DNA of 23,280 bases from JBBDSH01 sp040905045 (GTDB lineage Bacteria > Pseudomonadota > Gammaproteobacteria > Eutrophobiales > Eutrophobiaceae). The stretch covers positions 1 through 23,280 of the forward strand of contig JBBDSH010000074.1 in assembly GCA_040905045.1 (NCBI GenBank), in the 5' to 3' direction. Both the position numbers and the translations under genes were made by a program. Numbering within the stretch: position 1 is the first letter of the stretch; every line of letters starts with the position of its first letter. Positions 15,743-22,275 of the stretch are shown piece after piece. The notes under the pieces are model-generated. The model saw only the letters and a program-made list of their open reading frames with translations, was not told the DNA's origin and made no database searches.

Positions 15743-16030
15743 TTATCCTCTGTGGTAATCGGCGATTTCAACGTTATAGGCATTGCTGTTACGGAATTCA
15801 AAACAGATCCGCCATGGACCATTCACACTCATGGCCCACTGGCCCTTGCGATTCCCTTTAAGCTTGTGCAGACCGACACTCTTGAGCGGGCTCAAATCCT
15901 TAAGCGACTTGGCGGCATTCAGGGCCAGCAACAGATCAATGGCCATTTCCATGTCCAGACCACGAAATCTTCCGGGTCGCTGTCCCTCCCAGATTTTCCT
16001 GGATGCCGCATTCTTCCATGACTGGATCAT
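15743..16030 (-). CDS. higB: HigB-family toxin (RelE superfamily mRNA interferase)
   Basis: The 95-residue toxin is predicted to cut mRNA on the ribosome. It has the HigB pattern: MIQSWKNAASRKIWEG at the start, LLALNAAKSLKDLSPLKSVGLHKLKGNRKGQWAMSVNGPWRICFEF in the middle and NVEIADYH at the end. K, R and H residues in the basic central strand and the final DYH are the family's usual functional positions. It is upstream of higA in a two-gene operon. A strong promoter lies immediately before the ATG, with the predicted transcription start at or next to the start codon. The module is flanked by two copies of the trpE 3' end, so it is probably an inserted unit. Confidence 0.93.
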   Translation of the reverse strand: MIQSWKNAASRKIWEGQRPGRFRGLDMEMAIDLLLALNAAKSLKDLSPLKSVGLHKLKGNRKGQWAMSVNGPWRICFEFRNSNAYNVEIADYHRG

Positions 16031-16036
16031 GGCAAA

Positions 16037-16065
16037 ATCGTACTACGTGACTCGGTAAATATCAA
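16037..16065 (-). promoter_or_regulatory. higBA promoter
   Basis: On the minus strand TTGATA (16060-16065) and TACGAT (16037-16042) are separated by exactly 17 bp, a good sigma-70 match. Transcription would start about at 16030, the first base of the higB start codon, which suggests a leaderless message. No Shine-Dalgarno site is seen. Confidence 0.65.
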
Positions 16066-16077
16066 TACCACCCGGGG

Positions 16078-16186
16078 CGGCGGCGGCATCGTCGCCGATT
16101 CGGTACCGGAGAACGAGTGGGATGAAACCATGAACAAGGGCCGCGCCATCTTCCGGGCGGTAAATATGGCGATTAACGACATCTAA
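16078..16186 (+). pseudogene. Duplicated trpE 3' fragment
   Basis: It encodes the C-terminal 35 residues of TrpE, ending IFRAVNMAINDI where trpE at 13814 ends IFRAVSMAVNDI, followed by TAA TAA. It has no start and no link to an upstream gene. The stop region overlaps the stop codon of the convergent RelE-like toxin gene (16183). The fragment may be the original trpE end left behind when higBA was inserted. Confidence 0.92.
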
Positions 16187-16458
16187 TAAACGCCACTGTG
16201 ACTGCCGATACTCACGAACACAATCTCCCGTTCCCGCAGTTCCAGTTCCTGAGTAATGCGATAGCGCATTGATATCGATACGGAATGCAGACCGGCCAGT
16301 CGTCCGTGCAGAGTGTGCAGGCGCAGCGAGGGATGATGCGGGTTACGTTCCAGCAGCAACAGGGTTTTGAAATAGCGCGGGCGTAAATCCGGATGGTTTT
16401 TCAGAAAGGCCTTTTCCTTTTTCAGGTAAGGTTCGGGGAAAACCAGTTTATACGTCAT
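16183..16458 (-). CDS. RelE/ParE-family toxin (YafQ-like)
   Basis: This 91-residue protein looks like a RelE/StbE-type toxin: YLKKEKAFLKNHPDLRPRYFKTLLLLERNPHHPSLRLHTLHGRLAGLHSVSISMRYRIT, then a C-terminal IVFVSIGSHSGVY. The closing sequence (GSH..VY) and the SVSIS-YRI strand fit the YafQ/plasmid-stabilisation branch. It overlaps the upstream antitoxin gene by 11 bp, typical of coupled translation. Its TAG stop overlaps the end of the duplicated trpE fragment, which places it originally next to the trpE stop, in convergent orientation. A ribosome-dependent RNase activity is predicted from family membership only. Confidence 0.87.
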   Translation of the reverse strand: MTYKLVFPEPYLKKEKAFLKNHPDLRPRYFKTLLLLERNPHHPSLRLHTLHGRLAGLHSVSISMRYRITQELELREREIVFVSIGSHSGVY

Positions 16459-16720
16459 CCTGCGCAGATTCCTTCTGCAGGCGGACGATATGTTCCTCGG
16501 CGGTTTCAGTCACATACTCGCCCCGGGATTCCGCGGCCCGGGCCTCCTGCCAGGCGGCAAAGATCTCCGCTTCCTGCAGGCGTTCGTAGCGGGCAATGTC
16601 CATGACCACGTAACGGGGCCGGCCGCGCACGCTGATAATGGCCTCCGCATCCTTTTCCAGGGCGGATTCCAGTACCGAAACACCCTTTATTTTCAGGTCA
16701 TTGGCGGTGATATCACTCAT
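16448..16720 (-). CDS. Phd/YefM-family antitoxin
   Basis: The 90-residue protein begins SDITANDLKIKGVSVLESALEKDAEAIISVRGRPRYVVMDIARYERLQEAE, the Phd/YefM DNA-binding fold, with the RGRPRYVVMDIARYERL segment as the clearest match. The C-terminal half is acidic and probably wraps the toxin. It is the first gene of an antitoxin-toxin pair, opposite to the higBA order. Inverted repeats overlap its promoter and fit autorepression. The 11-bp overlap with the toxin gene supports joint translation. Confidence 0.88.
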   Translation of the reverse strand: MSDITANDLKIKGVSVLESALEKDAEAIISVRGRPRYVVMDIARYERLQEAEIFAAWQEARAAESRGEYVTETAEEHIVRLQKESAQDDV

Positions 16721-16781
16721 AATAGTATTCTTTAAAGAACTATTAATAATACTATTATACGCTCTCTCTGCACACGGGCAA
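16719..16781 (-). promoter_or_regulatory. Promoter and palindromic operator of the Phd/RelE-type module
   Basis: On the minus strand TTGCCC (16776-16781) and TATAAT (16754-16759) are 16 bp apart. Downstream, ATAATAGTATT (16719-16729) and its exact complement (16748-16758) form an 11-bp inverted repeat. A separate perfect palindrome TTCTTTAAAGAA lies between (16728-16739). These are likely binding sites of the antitoxin. Confidence 0.65.
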
Positions 16782-16963
16782 GAAAATCAGCAGGAAAGAC
16801 GAATCGAGCCCGTGCCTCGAATCAATCCAAGAGGATCCAAGTAGATTACCGAGTCGTAGATTCTGGTCTTCCATCCGGCACCGGTATATAGTCAATCGAC
16901 CCAGGTACCATCCGTCTCAATACCTCTCCGGTTTCATCCCATCAACTCACAGAGGGAAAGGCA

Positions 16964-17125
16964 ATGAATAATAAAATCGTCGCCGTCATCGTCTCCATCC
17001 TGCTGCCGCCGTTGGCAGTCTACCTGAAAAAGGGCGCGGGCAAGGACCTCGCCATTAATATCATACTGTGCTTTCTGTTCTGGATACCCGCAATCATTCA
17101 CGCACTCTGGTTGACTGTACTTTAG
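16964..17125 (+). CDS. YqaE/Pmp3-family small membrane protein
   Basis: The 53-residue protein has two hydrophobic segments (about 3-20 and 28-50) separated by KKGAGKD. The motif SILLPPLAVYLKKG and the C-terminal FLFWIPAIIHALWL match the YqaE/Pmp3 (UPF0057) family, small inner-membrane proteins linked to stress and membrane potential in other organisms. A ribosome site GAGGGA precedes the ATG. The gene lies between the toxin-antitoxin module and the broken DUF2267 gene. Its function is unknown. Confidence 0.85.
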   Translation: MNNKIVAVIVSILLPPLAVYLKKGAGKDLAINIILCFLFWIPAIIHALWLTVL

Positions 17126-17135
17126 TCCCTTGTTT

Positions 17136-17571
17136 TCAGGGCCGAACTGGGCGGGGCCAGAGATCGCGCAAATCCGCCGGAAACAGACTGATGACTTTCG
17201 TCACTTCCCGGGGATCGATATTGCCTCCCATAACCTCGAAAACGGCGTGTACAGCGACCTCCGTATCCACGTTTAGCGCGTCCCACGCCTCATTCCGGAC
17301 GTGTTCGAGGAAGGCTTCCTTGTGGCGTTCACGAATCGGTGTAGCCGCCATTTTCCAGCCCTCGTAATAGAGCCCGCGGATCAGCATGGGCAGTTGCGCC
17401 CCGAGGTGAACCGCATTCTCGTGTCCGATACGATCCCGCAACGCATGTAAAGTCGCCCCTGAGAATACGATAAGCCTGTTTTCTGTCATCGGTTACCAGC
17501 CAGGCCATCAATTCCTTCAGCGACAGATTGGTCTCCTGGACCGTGGCATCGAATACATCCAGAGCGGCTAT
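17136..17571 (-). pseudogene. Frameshifted DUF2267-family gene
   Basis: Two overlapping minus-strand frames together give one DUF2267-like protein. The N-terminal part reads AALDVFDATVQETNLSLKELMAWLVTDDRKQAYRILRG, then the frame must shift by one base at a run of four Cs (17456-17459, plus strand) to continue ATLHALRDRIGHENAVHLGAQLPMLIRGLYYEGWK...DLWPRPVRP. The expected start position holds ATA (17569-17571) rather than ATG, and an in-frame TAG lies just upstream. One extra G and the lost start make it a probable pseudogene. A sequencing error at the homopolymer remains possible for the shift. Confidence 0.75.
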
Positions 17572-17628
17572 CCTGTGCCGCTTCTATACTGGTCGTCGCA
17601 GGCCCGGGTTCCGGGCCGTGATATAGTA

Positions 17629-17634
17629 TATAAT
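17629..17634 (+). promoter_or_regulatory. Candidate -10 element for trpGDC
   Basis: TATAAT lies 30 bp before the trpG ATG, in an AT-rich stretch. A perfect hairpin GGCCCGG-GTT-CCGGGCC sits just upstream (17601-17617) where a -35 box would be expected, so the -35 is unclear. Confidence 0.4.
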
Positions 17635-17663
17635 TCGCCGTTTTTATATGGATAAACGCGCGC

Positions 17664-18248
17664 ATGCTTTTAATGATCGACAATTACGATTCCTTCACCT
17701 ACAACCTGGTCCAGTACCTGGGCGAGTTGGGGGTGGAGGTGCGCGTGTATCGCAACGACAAGATTACCGTCCGGGAGATCGAGGACCTGAATCCGACGCG
17801 GATCGTGCTCTCGCCGGGCCCGTGCACGCCCAACGAGGCCGGTGTGTCCCTGGACGTGATCGAGCATTTCAAGGAACGGCTGCCCATTCTGGGCGTCTGC
17901 CTGGGCCATCAGGCCATCGGCCAGGCCTTCGGCGGGCGCGTGGTGCACGCCAATCGCATCATGCACGGCAAGACCTCCGAGATTTATCACAACAACACGG
18001 ATGTCTTTCAGGGGCTGGAGAGCCCGTTCATGGCGACGCGCTATCACTCCCTAGTGGTGGAGCGGGAAACCCTGCCCGACTGCCTGGAGATAACCGCCTG
18101 GACGTACGATGAAAAGGGCGAATTCGACGAGATTATGGGACTGCGGCACACCAGACTGCCCGTTTACGGCGTCCAGTTTCATCCGGAGTCGATCCTGACC
18201 ACGTCGGGTCACGACCTGCTGAACAATTTCCTCAAGATCACCGCCTGA
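17664..18248 (+). CDS. trpG: Anthranilate synthase glutamine amidotransferase, component II
   Basis: The 194-residue class I amidotransferase supplies ammonia from glutamine to TrpE for anthranilate formation. The start is MLLMIDNYDSFTYNLVQYLGELG; the nucleophile is C79 in GVCLGHQAIGQAFGG, and the catalytic H173 and E175 lie in FHPESI. The oxyanion-hole motif LSPGPCTPNEAG is intact. It heads the trpG-trpD-trpC group; trpD starts 4 bp after its stop. In many bacteria one TrpG/PabA protein also serves folate synthesis, and that may apply here. Confidence 0.96.
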   Translation: MLLMIDNYDSFTYNLVQYLGELGVEVRVYRNDKITVREIEDLNPTRIVLSPGPCTPNEAGVSLDVIEHFKERLPILGVCLGHQAIGQAFGGRVVHANRIMHGKTSEIYHNNTDVFQGLESPFMATRYHSLVVERETLPDCLEITAWTYDEKGEFDEIMGLRHTRLPVYGVQFHPESILTTSGHDLLNNFLKITA

Positions 18249-18252
18249 ACCC

Positions 18253-19272
18253 ATGGACATTCAAAACGCCATACAACAAATCGTGGAACACAACGATCTC
18301 ACCGAAAAAGACATGGAATCGGTCATGCGCCAGATCATGCAGGGCGAATGCACACCGGCGCAGATCGGCGGTTTGCTCACGGGCCTGCGCATGAAGGGAG
18401 AGACGGTGGAGGAGATCACGGCCGCGGCCACCGTCATGCGCGAGTTCGCGCTGGGCGTGGATATCGACGCCGATTATCTGGTGGACGTGGTCGGCACCGG
18501 CGGCGACGGCAGTCACACCTTCAATGTCTCCACCACCGCCGCCTTTGTCGTGGCCGCCGCCGGCGGGCATGTGGCCAAGCATCACAACCGTTCCGCTTCC
18601 AGCCTCAGCGGCAGCGCGGATGTCCTGGAAAAGGCCGGCGTCCGGGTCGGGCTTGCTCCGGAACAGGTCATCGAATGTATTAAAAAGACGGGTATCGGCT
18701 TCATGTTTGCCCCGGCACATCACAGCGCCATGAAACATGTGGCGCCGGTCCGCAGGGAACTGGGCACGCGCACCCTCTTCAATATGCTTGGGCCGCTGAC
18801 CAATCCGGCGCGGCCGCCTAACGCGCTGGTGGGTGTTTACATAATGGACATTGTCGAACCGCTGACAGAAGTGATGCGGAAACTGGGCGCCGACCATGTC
18901 TTGATCGTTCATTCCCACGACGGTATGGACGAGATCAGCATCTGCGACCGCACCCGTGTCGCCGAGCTGAAGGACGGCAGTATCAAGAGCTATGATATCT
19001 CGCCGGAGGAATTCGGCCTGGCACGGCATGATCGATCAGAAATCACCGTGAACGGGGTTGATGAGAGTCTCTCCCTGATGCAATCTGTCCTGGATAACAA
19101 AGCCGGAGCCGCGCGGGATATCGTCGTCTTCAACGCCGGCGCCGCCATTTACGCCGCCGGCCTGGCGCCGGACCTGCAGACGGGCGTCGACACGGCCGGC
19201 CGGGTCATCGCGGACGGCTCGGCGAAACAGAAGCTCGCCGATCTGATTGAACTGACCGGCTCCTTTGCCTGA
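18253..19272 (+). CDS. trpD: Anthranilate phosphoribosyltransferase
   Basis: The 339-residue enzyme joins anthranilate to PRPP, giving phosphoribosyl-anthranilate, the second step of the pathway. The PRPP-binding motif GTGGDG (81-86) and NVSTTAAFVVAAAG are intact, and DGMDEIS carries the later metal-binding acidic residues. The normally conserved KHGNR motif reads KHHNR (109-113), and the following SSKSG reads SSLSG. Other family members show variation at the second site; the glycine-to-histidine change is rarer. It is 4 bp after trpG and 79 bp before trpC, so probably one transcript. Confidence 0.95.
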   Translation: MDIQNAIQQIVEHNDLTEKDMESVMRQIMQGECTPAQIGGLLTGLRMKGETVEEITAAATVMREFALGVDIDADYLVDVVGTGGDGSHTFNVSTTAAFVVAAAGGHVAKHHNRSASSLSGSADVLEKAGVRVGLAPEQVIECIKKTGIGFMFAPAHHSAMKHVAPVRRELGTRTLFNMLGPLTNPARPPNALVGVYIMDIVEPLTEVMRKLGADHVLIVHSHDGMDEISICDRTRVAELKDGSIKSYDISPEEFGLARHDRSEITVNGVDESLSLMQSVLDNKAGAARDIVVFNAGAAIYAAGLAPDLQTGVDTAGRVIADGSAKQKLADLIELTGSFA

Positions 19273-19296
19273 CCAATTACTTATTAATGAGACCCG

Positions 19297-19328
19297 AAGT
19301 ATCCCGGGATACTTATAACCTGCTTAAT
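19297..19328. repeat. 18-bp palindrome and 24-bp repeat shared with copy 5
   Basis: AAGTATCCCGGGATACTT (19297-19314) is a perfect palindrome. The 24 bases at 19305-19328 are the exact reverse complement of 23218-23241, the segment in front of the copy 5 core. This fits a remnant arm of the same kind of element between trpD and trpC. Confidence 0.6.
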
Positions 19329-19351
19329 GTGTCTACCTGGAAACCGCTATC

Positions 19352-20149
19352 ATGCTGAACACACCGGACATCCTCGGCCGCATACTGGAGCGCAAGCGCG
19401 AGGAGGTGGCTGAAAGACAGGCCGCCACCCCCCTCCCGCAGCTGAAAAAACGCATCCCGAACTGCCCGTCACCGCGCGGTTTCTACCAGGCCGTCCTGCA
19501 GACCATCGAGGCGGGCCGGCCGGCCGTCATTGCCGAGATCAAGAAGGCCTCGCCCAGCCGTGGCGTTATCCGGCCGGACTTTGATCCGGCGGCCATCGCC
19601 CGCTCCTACGCCTCCGGCGGCGCCGCCTGCCTGTCGGTCCTCACCGACATCGATTTCTTTCAGGGCCACGACGATTACCTGGCCCTGGCCAGGGACGCCT
19701 GCGAATTGCCGGCGCTGCGCAAGGATTTCATTATCGACCCTTACCAGGTCTACGAATCCCGGGCCATCAGTGCCGACTGCGTTCTCCTTATCGTCTCGGC
19801 CCTGACCGACCCGCAACTGCGCGAGTTTGCGGATATCGCCGAGGAACTGGCCATGGACGTACTGGTCGAAGTTCACAACCGCGAAGAACTGGAGCGGGGC
19901 CTGATGCTGCGCACTCCCCTGATCGGCATCAATAACCGGGATCTGCATACATTCGAGACCAGCATCGAAACCACCATCGGCCTGATGCCGGACGTCTTTC
20001 CGGACCGGACCGTGGTTACCGAAAGCGGCATCCACTCACGCGATGACGTGGCGCGACTGCGCAAAAATCATGTGGATGCCTTCCTTGTGGGCGAGGCCTT
20101 TATGGCAAGCGAAGAGCCGGGCTCGAAGCTGAGGGAACTGTTCGACTGA
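19352..20149 (+). CDS. trpC: Indole-3-glycerol phosphate synthase
   Basis: This 265-residue TIM-barrel enzyme closes the indole ring of CdRP to indole-3-glycerol phosphate. Visible motifs are AVIAEIKKASPSRGVI with the catalytic lysine, DFFQGHDDYL, LRKDFIIDPYQVYE with a second catalytic lysine, GINNRDLHTFE, and VTESGIHS near the end. It is monofunctional; the TrpF isomerase domain found in E. coli TrpC is absent. It follows trpD after 79 bp that contain an 18-bp palindrome. trpF, trpB and trpA are not in the window. Confidence 0.96.
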   Translation: MLNTPDILGRILERKREEVAERQAATPLPQLKKRIPNCPSPRGFYQAVLQTIEAGRPAVIAEIKKASPSRGVIRPDFDPAAIARSYASGGAACLSVLTDIDFFQGHDDYLALARDACELPALRKDFIIDPYQVYESRAISADCVLLIVSALTDPQLREFADIAEELAMDVLVEVHNREELERGLMLRTPLIGINNRDLHTFETSIETTIGLMPDVFPDRTVVTESGIHSRDDVARLRKNHVDAFLVGEAFMASEEPGSKLRELFD

Positions 20150-20261
20150 CATTGATCCGTACTTCGGCACCTGATTTTTTTGTATGTATCTTGTGATTTA
20201 TGAACGAGATCGATAGATTGGTTTTTACCCCACATTCATTTCAAAAATAAGGACAGGAAGT

Positions 20262-21131
20262 ATGAAAGCATCACTTAAAGTGTTTCTGACAATATTAATG
20301 GCCTCCCTGTGCCAGACCGCGTTGGCCCATAATGAAAACCTGAAAAAGCTCTGGGAAACCGACGGCTTCAAAACACCGGAATCGGTGGTCTACGACGAAG
20401 CCAATGACGTTCTGTACGTTTCCAACGTCAACGGCGCCCCCGGCGACAAGGACGGCAACGGCTTCATCTCCAGGGTCAGCCTGGACGGTGAAATCCTGGA
20501 GCTGGAATGGGTCACCGGCATGGATGCGCCCAAGGGCCTGGCCATTGTCGGCAACAAGCTCTATGTCTCCGATATCGACACCCTGGTGGAGATCAACATT
20601 GACGGCGGCGCCATAACCAATCGTTATCAGGCCGAGGATGGTCAGTTCTTCAATGATGTCGCCGCCTCCGCCGACGGTGACGTCTACGTTTCGGACACCG
20701 GCACCAATACCATCCACAGACTCAGCAACGGCAGCTTCGGGGTCTGGCTCCAGAACGACGAACTGGACGGCCCCAACGGCCTGCTGGTGGAAAAGGATCG
20801 ACTGGTGGTGGCCTCCATCGGACCTTTCGGCGCCCCGGACCCGTCCCACCTGTTTGCCGTTTCCCTCGGCGACAAGGCCGTCAGCAAAATTACCCCGGAG
20901 CCGGCGGGCAAGCTGGATGGCCTTGAGGCCGATCTGGACGGTGATTATTACGTCACCGACTGGGTCAACGGCGGCCTGCTGCACATCTATCCGGACGGCC
21001 ACGTCGAAGAACTGCTGGATCTGGATCAGGGATCGGCGGATCTGGAGTACATCGCCGCAAAGGACATGATCCTCATTCCCATGATGATGAACGACAAGCT
21101 CGTCGCCTGGCAGGCCCACAGCCTGGAGTAA
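20262..21131 (+). CDS. Secreted SMP-30/NHL-like beta-propeller protein
   Basis: The 289-residue protein has a signal peptide (about 1-22, ending LCQTALA-HN) and a six-bladed beta-propeller-like repeat pattern: PESVVYDEANDVLYVSNV, PKGLAIVGNKLYVSD, FNDVAASADGDVYVSDTGTNTIHRL, PNGLLVEKDRLVVAS and LEADLDGDYYVTDW. These are typical of the SMP-30/gluconolactonase/NHL superfamily, which includes sugar lactonases and structural proteins. The usual catalytic and metal residues were not confirmed, so enzyme activity is open. It has a good GGACAGGAAG ribosome site. It is separated from trpC by 112 bp and appears to be its own unit. Periplasmic location is inferred from the signal peptide. Confidence 0.85.
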   Translation: MKASLKVFLTILMASLCQTALAHNENLKKLWETDGFKTPESVVYDEANDVLYVSNVNGAPGDKDGNGFISRVSLDGEILELEWVTGMDAPKGLAIVGNKLYVSDIDTLVEINIDGGAITNRYQAEDGQFFNDVAASADGDVYVSDTGTNTIHRLSNGSFGVWLQNDELDGPNGLLVEKDRLVVASIGPFGAPDPSHLFAVSLGDKAVSKITPEPAGKLDGLEADLDGDYYVTDWVNGGLLHIYPDGHVEELLDLDQGSADLEYIAAKDMILIPMMMNDKLVAWQAHSLE

Positions 21132-21192
21132 AGCTCGAAGCCCCCGGCCCTGACTCATCTACACATTTACCGCTGAAAGCAAAAACAACGTC

Positions 21193-21217
21193 ATTCTGTA
21201 CATGGATTGTACAGAAT
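21193..21217. promoter_or_regulatory. 9-bp inverted repeat
   Basis: ATTCTGTAC (21193-21201) and GTACAGAAT (21209-21217) enclose a 7-base spacer. It lies 61 bp after the propeller gene and one base before the MITE-like element. It may be a hairpin or a protein-binding site. Confidence 0.4.
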
Positions 21218-21218
21218 C

Positions 21219-21487
21219 TAGTACCTCGACACAGGGATTATGATGCGTTCAGTCAATCCAAAAGCGGCCAGTGCAAGGCGTTTTCTCGCAGGCATAGTGG
21301 GCCTATGGCAAGAGAAAACAACACCGCAATGGCCGCTTTTGGGCCGACCCGAAGGGCGCCGGCCAGGGCCGTTCCCACCGCGTTGCGCCGGCTTGACAGA
21401 GGGCCCACTCTGCCAGCGCCGCCGCGCCTTGCGGGAACGGCCCTGGTCCGGCGATGAATTCATCATAATCCCTGTGTCGAGGTACTA
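21219..21487. mobile_element. 269-bp MITE-like element with 27-bp terminal inverted repeats
   Basis: The ends (21219-21245 and 21461-21487) are perfect inverted repeats beginning TAGTACCTCGACACAGGG. The terminal TA on both sides could be a target duplication. Inside are two further inverted-repeat pairs: AAAAGCGGCCA (21260-21270) with its complement (21330-21340), which encloses GTTTTCTC/GAGAAAAC (21280-21287, 21312-21319), and CCAGGGCCGTTCCC (21363-21376) with its complement (21433-21446). The reading frame across it has no recognisable transposase. It is best seen as a non-autonomous transposable element. Confidence 0.75.
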
Positions 21488-21534
21488 CCATGGAGGGTCA
21501 TGGCAGGAGCAGAACGTCGCATCCATGCAACTGG

Positions 21535-21584
21535 ATCCCGGCCAATCCCCCGGATCGGGGTCCGGGGCAGGCCCTGGCCGGGAT
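21535..21584. repeat. Nested REP-like stem-loop
   Basis: Outer arms ATCCCGGCCA (21535-21544) and TGGCCGGGAT (21575-21584) are perfectly complementary. An inner pair CCCCGGA (21548-21554) and TCCGGGG (21561-21567) is nested. The 598-bp gap 21132-21729 holds this, the MITE-like element and the 9-bp inverted repeat; no gene is convincing in it. Confidence 0.55.
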
Positions 21585-21729
21585 GACGGCTTCGGTCAGG
21601 ACATGGCCGATATGAGGGCGTCTTCGCCTTACTGAAAAATGTGCCGGGGGCTTTTCCTTATATCCCCATAGGCAACGCCCCCTGATTTGGCTATATTTAC
21701 GGTAACAGGCCAATCCAAACGGGGGCGTC

Positions 21730-22158
21730 ATGAAGAAAATCCTGGAACTCCTGCAAAACAAGGGCGGTGACATCTGGTCCGTAACTCCGGACACATCCGT
21801 TCTCGATGCCATTAAAATGATGGCGGAAAAGGGCATCGGCGCGCTCATGGTGCTGGACGGCGGCAAGCCCGTCGGTATCATCTCGGAACGCGACTACGCC
21901 CGCAAGGTCATCCTCATGGGGCGTTCCTCGGAAAACACACCGGTCAGTGAGATCATGTCCTCGTCCCTGATTTTTGCCGACACGGAACAGAGCGTCGAGG
22001 ACTGCATGGCGCTGATGACCGACCACCGTATCCGCCATCTGCCGGTTCTGGACAACAACGAACTGGTGGGCGTCATCTCCATCGGCGATCTGGTCAAGAC
22101 CATCATTGACGAACAGCAGTTCATGATCAAACAACTGGAGACCTACATCGCCAGCTGA
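21730..22158 (+). CDS. CBS-domain pair protein
   Basis: This 142-residue protein consists of two CBS motifs (about 15-65 and 80-135) and nothing else. The first reads VLDAIKMMAEKGIGALMVLDGGKPVGIISERDYARKV, the second DCMALMTDHRIRHLPVLDNNELVGVISIGDLVK. Such pairs bind adenine nucleotides and usually sense energy state; no partner domain is fused. A G-rich ribosome site (GGGGG) lies before the ATG. It is followed by heptad array C and a sulfurtransferase gene. The target protein cannot be predicted. Confidence 0.92.
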   Translation: MKKILELLQNKGGDIWSVTPDTSVLDAIKMMAEKGIGALMVLDGGKPVGIISERDYARKVILMGRSSENTPVSEIMSSSLIFADTEQSVEDCMALMTDHRIRHLPVLDNNELVGVISIGDLVKTIIDEQQFMIKQLETYIAS

Positions 22159-22163
22159 AATAC

Positions 22164-22257
22164 CAGGTACAAGGTAAAAGGGACAAGGTGTAAGGAACAG
22201 TTCACCTTGTCCCTTGTCCCTTACCCCTTGAACCTTGAACCTTGAACCTTGTACCTT
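22164..22257. repeat. Inverted heptad repeat array C
   Basis: The left arm has four 7-bp units (CAAGGTA, AAAGGGA, CAAGGTG, TAAGGAA; 22170-22197) plus a partial one at 22164. The right arm has eight units of the form NNNCCTT (22202-22257), including GTCCCTT twice and GAACCTT three times. Only four bases separate the arms, so the whole forms a near-continuous hairpin. It starts 5 bp after the CBS-gene stop and ends 18 bp before the sulfurtransferase start. Confidence 0.88.
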
Positions 22258-22275
22258 TTATATAAACTGTTCCTC

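Larger units (their letters stand above)
15290..16077. mobile_element. Inserted segment carrying higBA between two trpE 3' ends
   Basis: The 788 bp between the two trpE 3' copies hold a stem-loop, higA, higB and the higBA promoter. The direct repeats on both sides, with a different sequence in the last codons of each copy, indicate a segment that came in with its own trpE end. No integrase or transposase is present, so the mechanism is unknown. The boundaries are inferred from the repeats. Confidence 0.55.

Noticed and set aside
21193..21217. LexA box
   Set aside because: The palindrome has CTGTAC and GTACAG separated by 7 bases, not the CTGT-N8-ACAG spacing of LexA.
21218..21635. Open frames over the 269-bp element as a transposase
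   Set aside because: The frames are 60-130 codons, follow the inverted repeats and have no DDE or other transposase signature.
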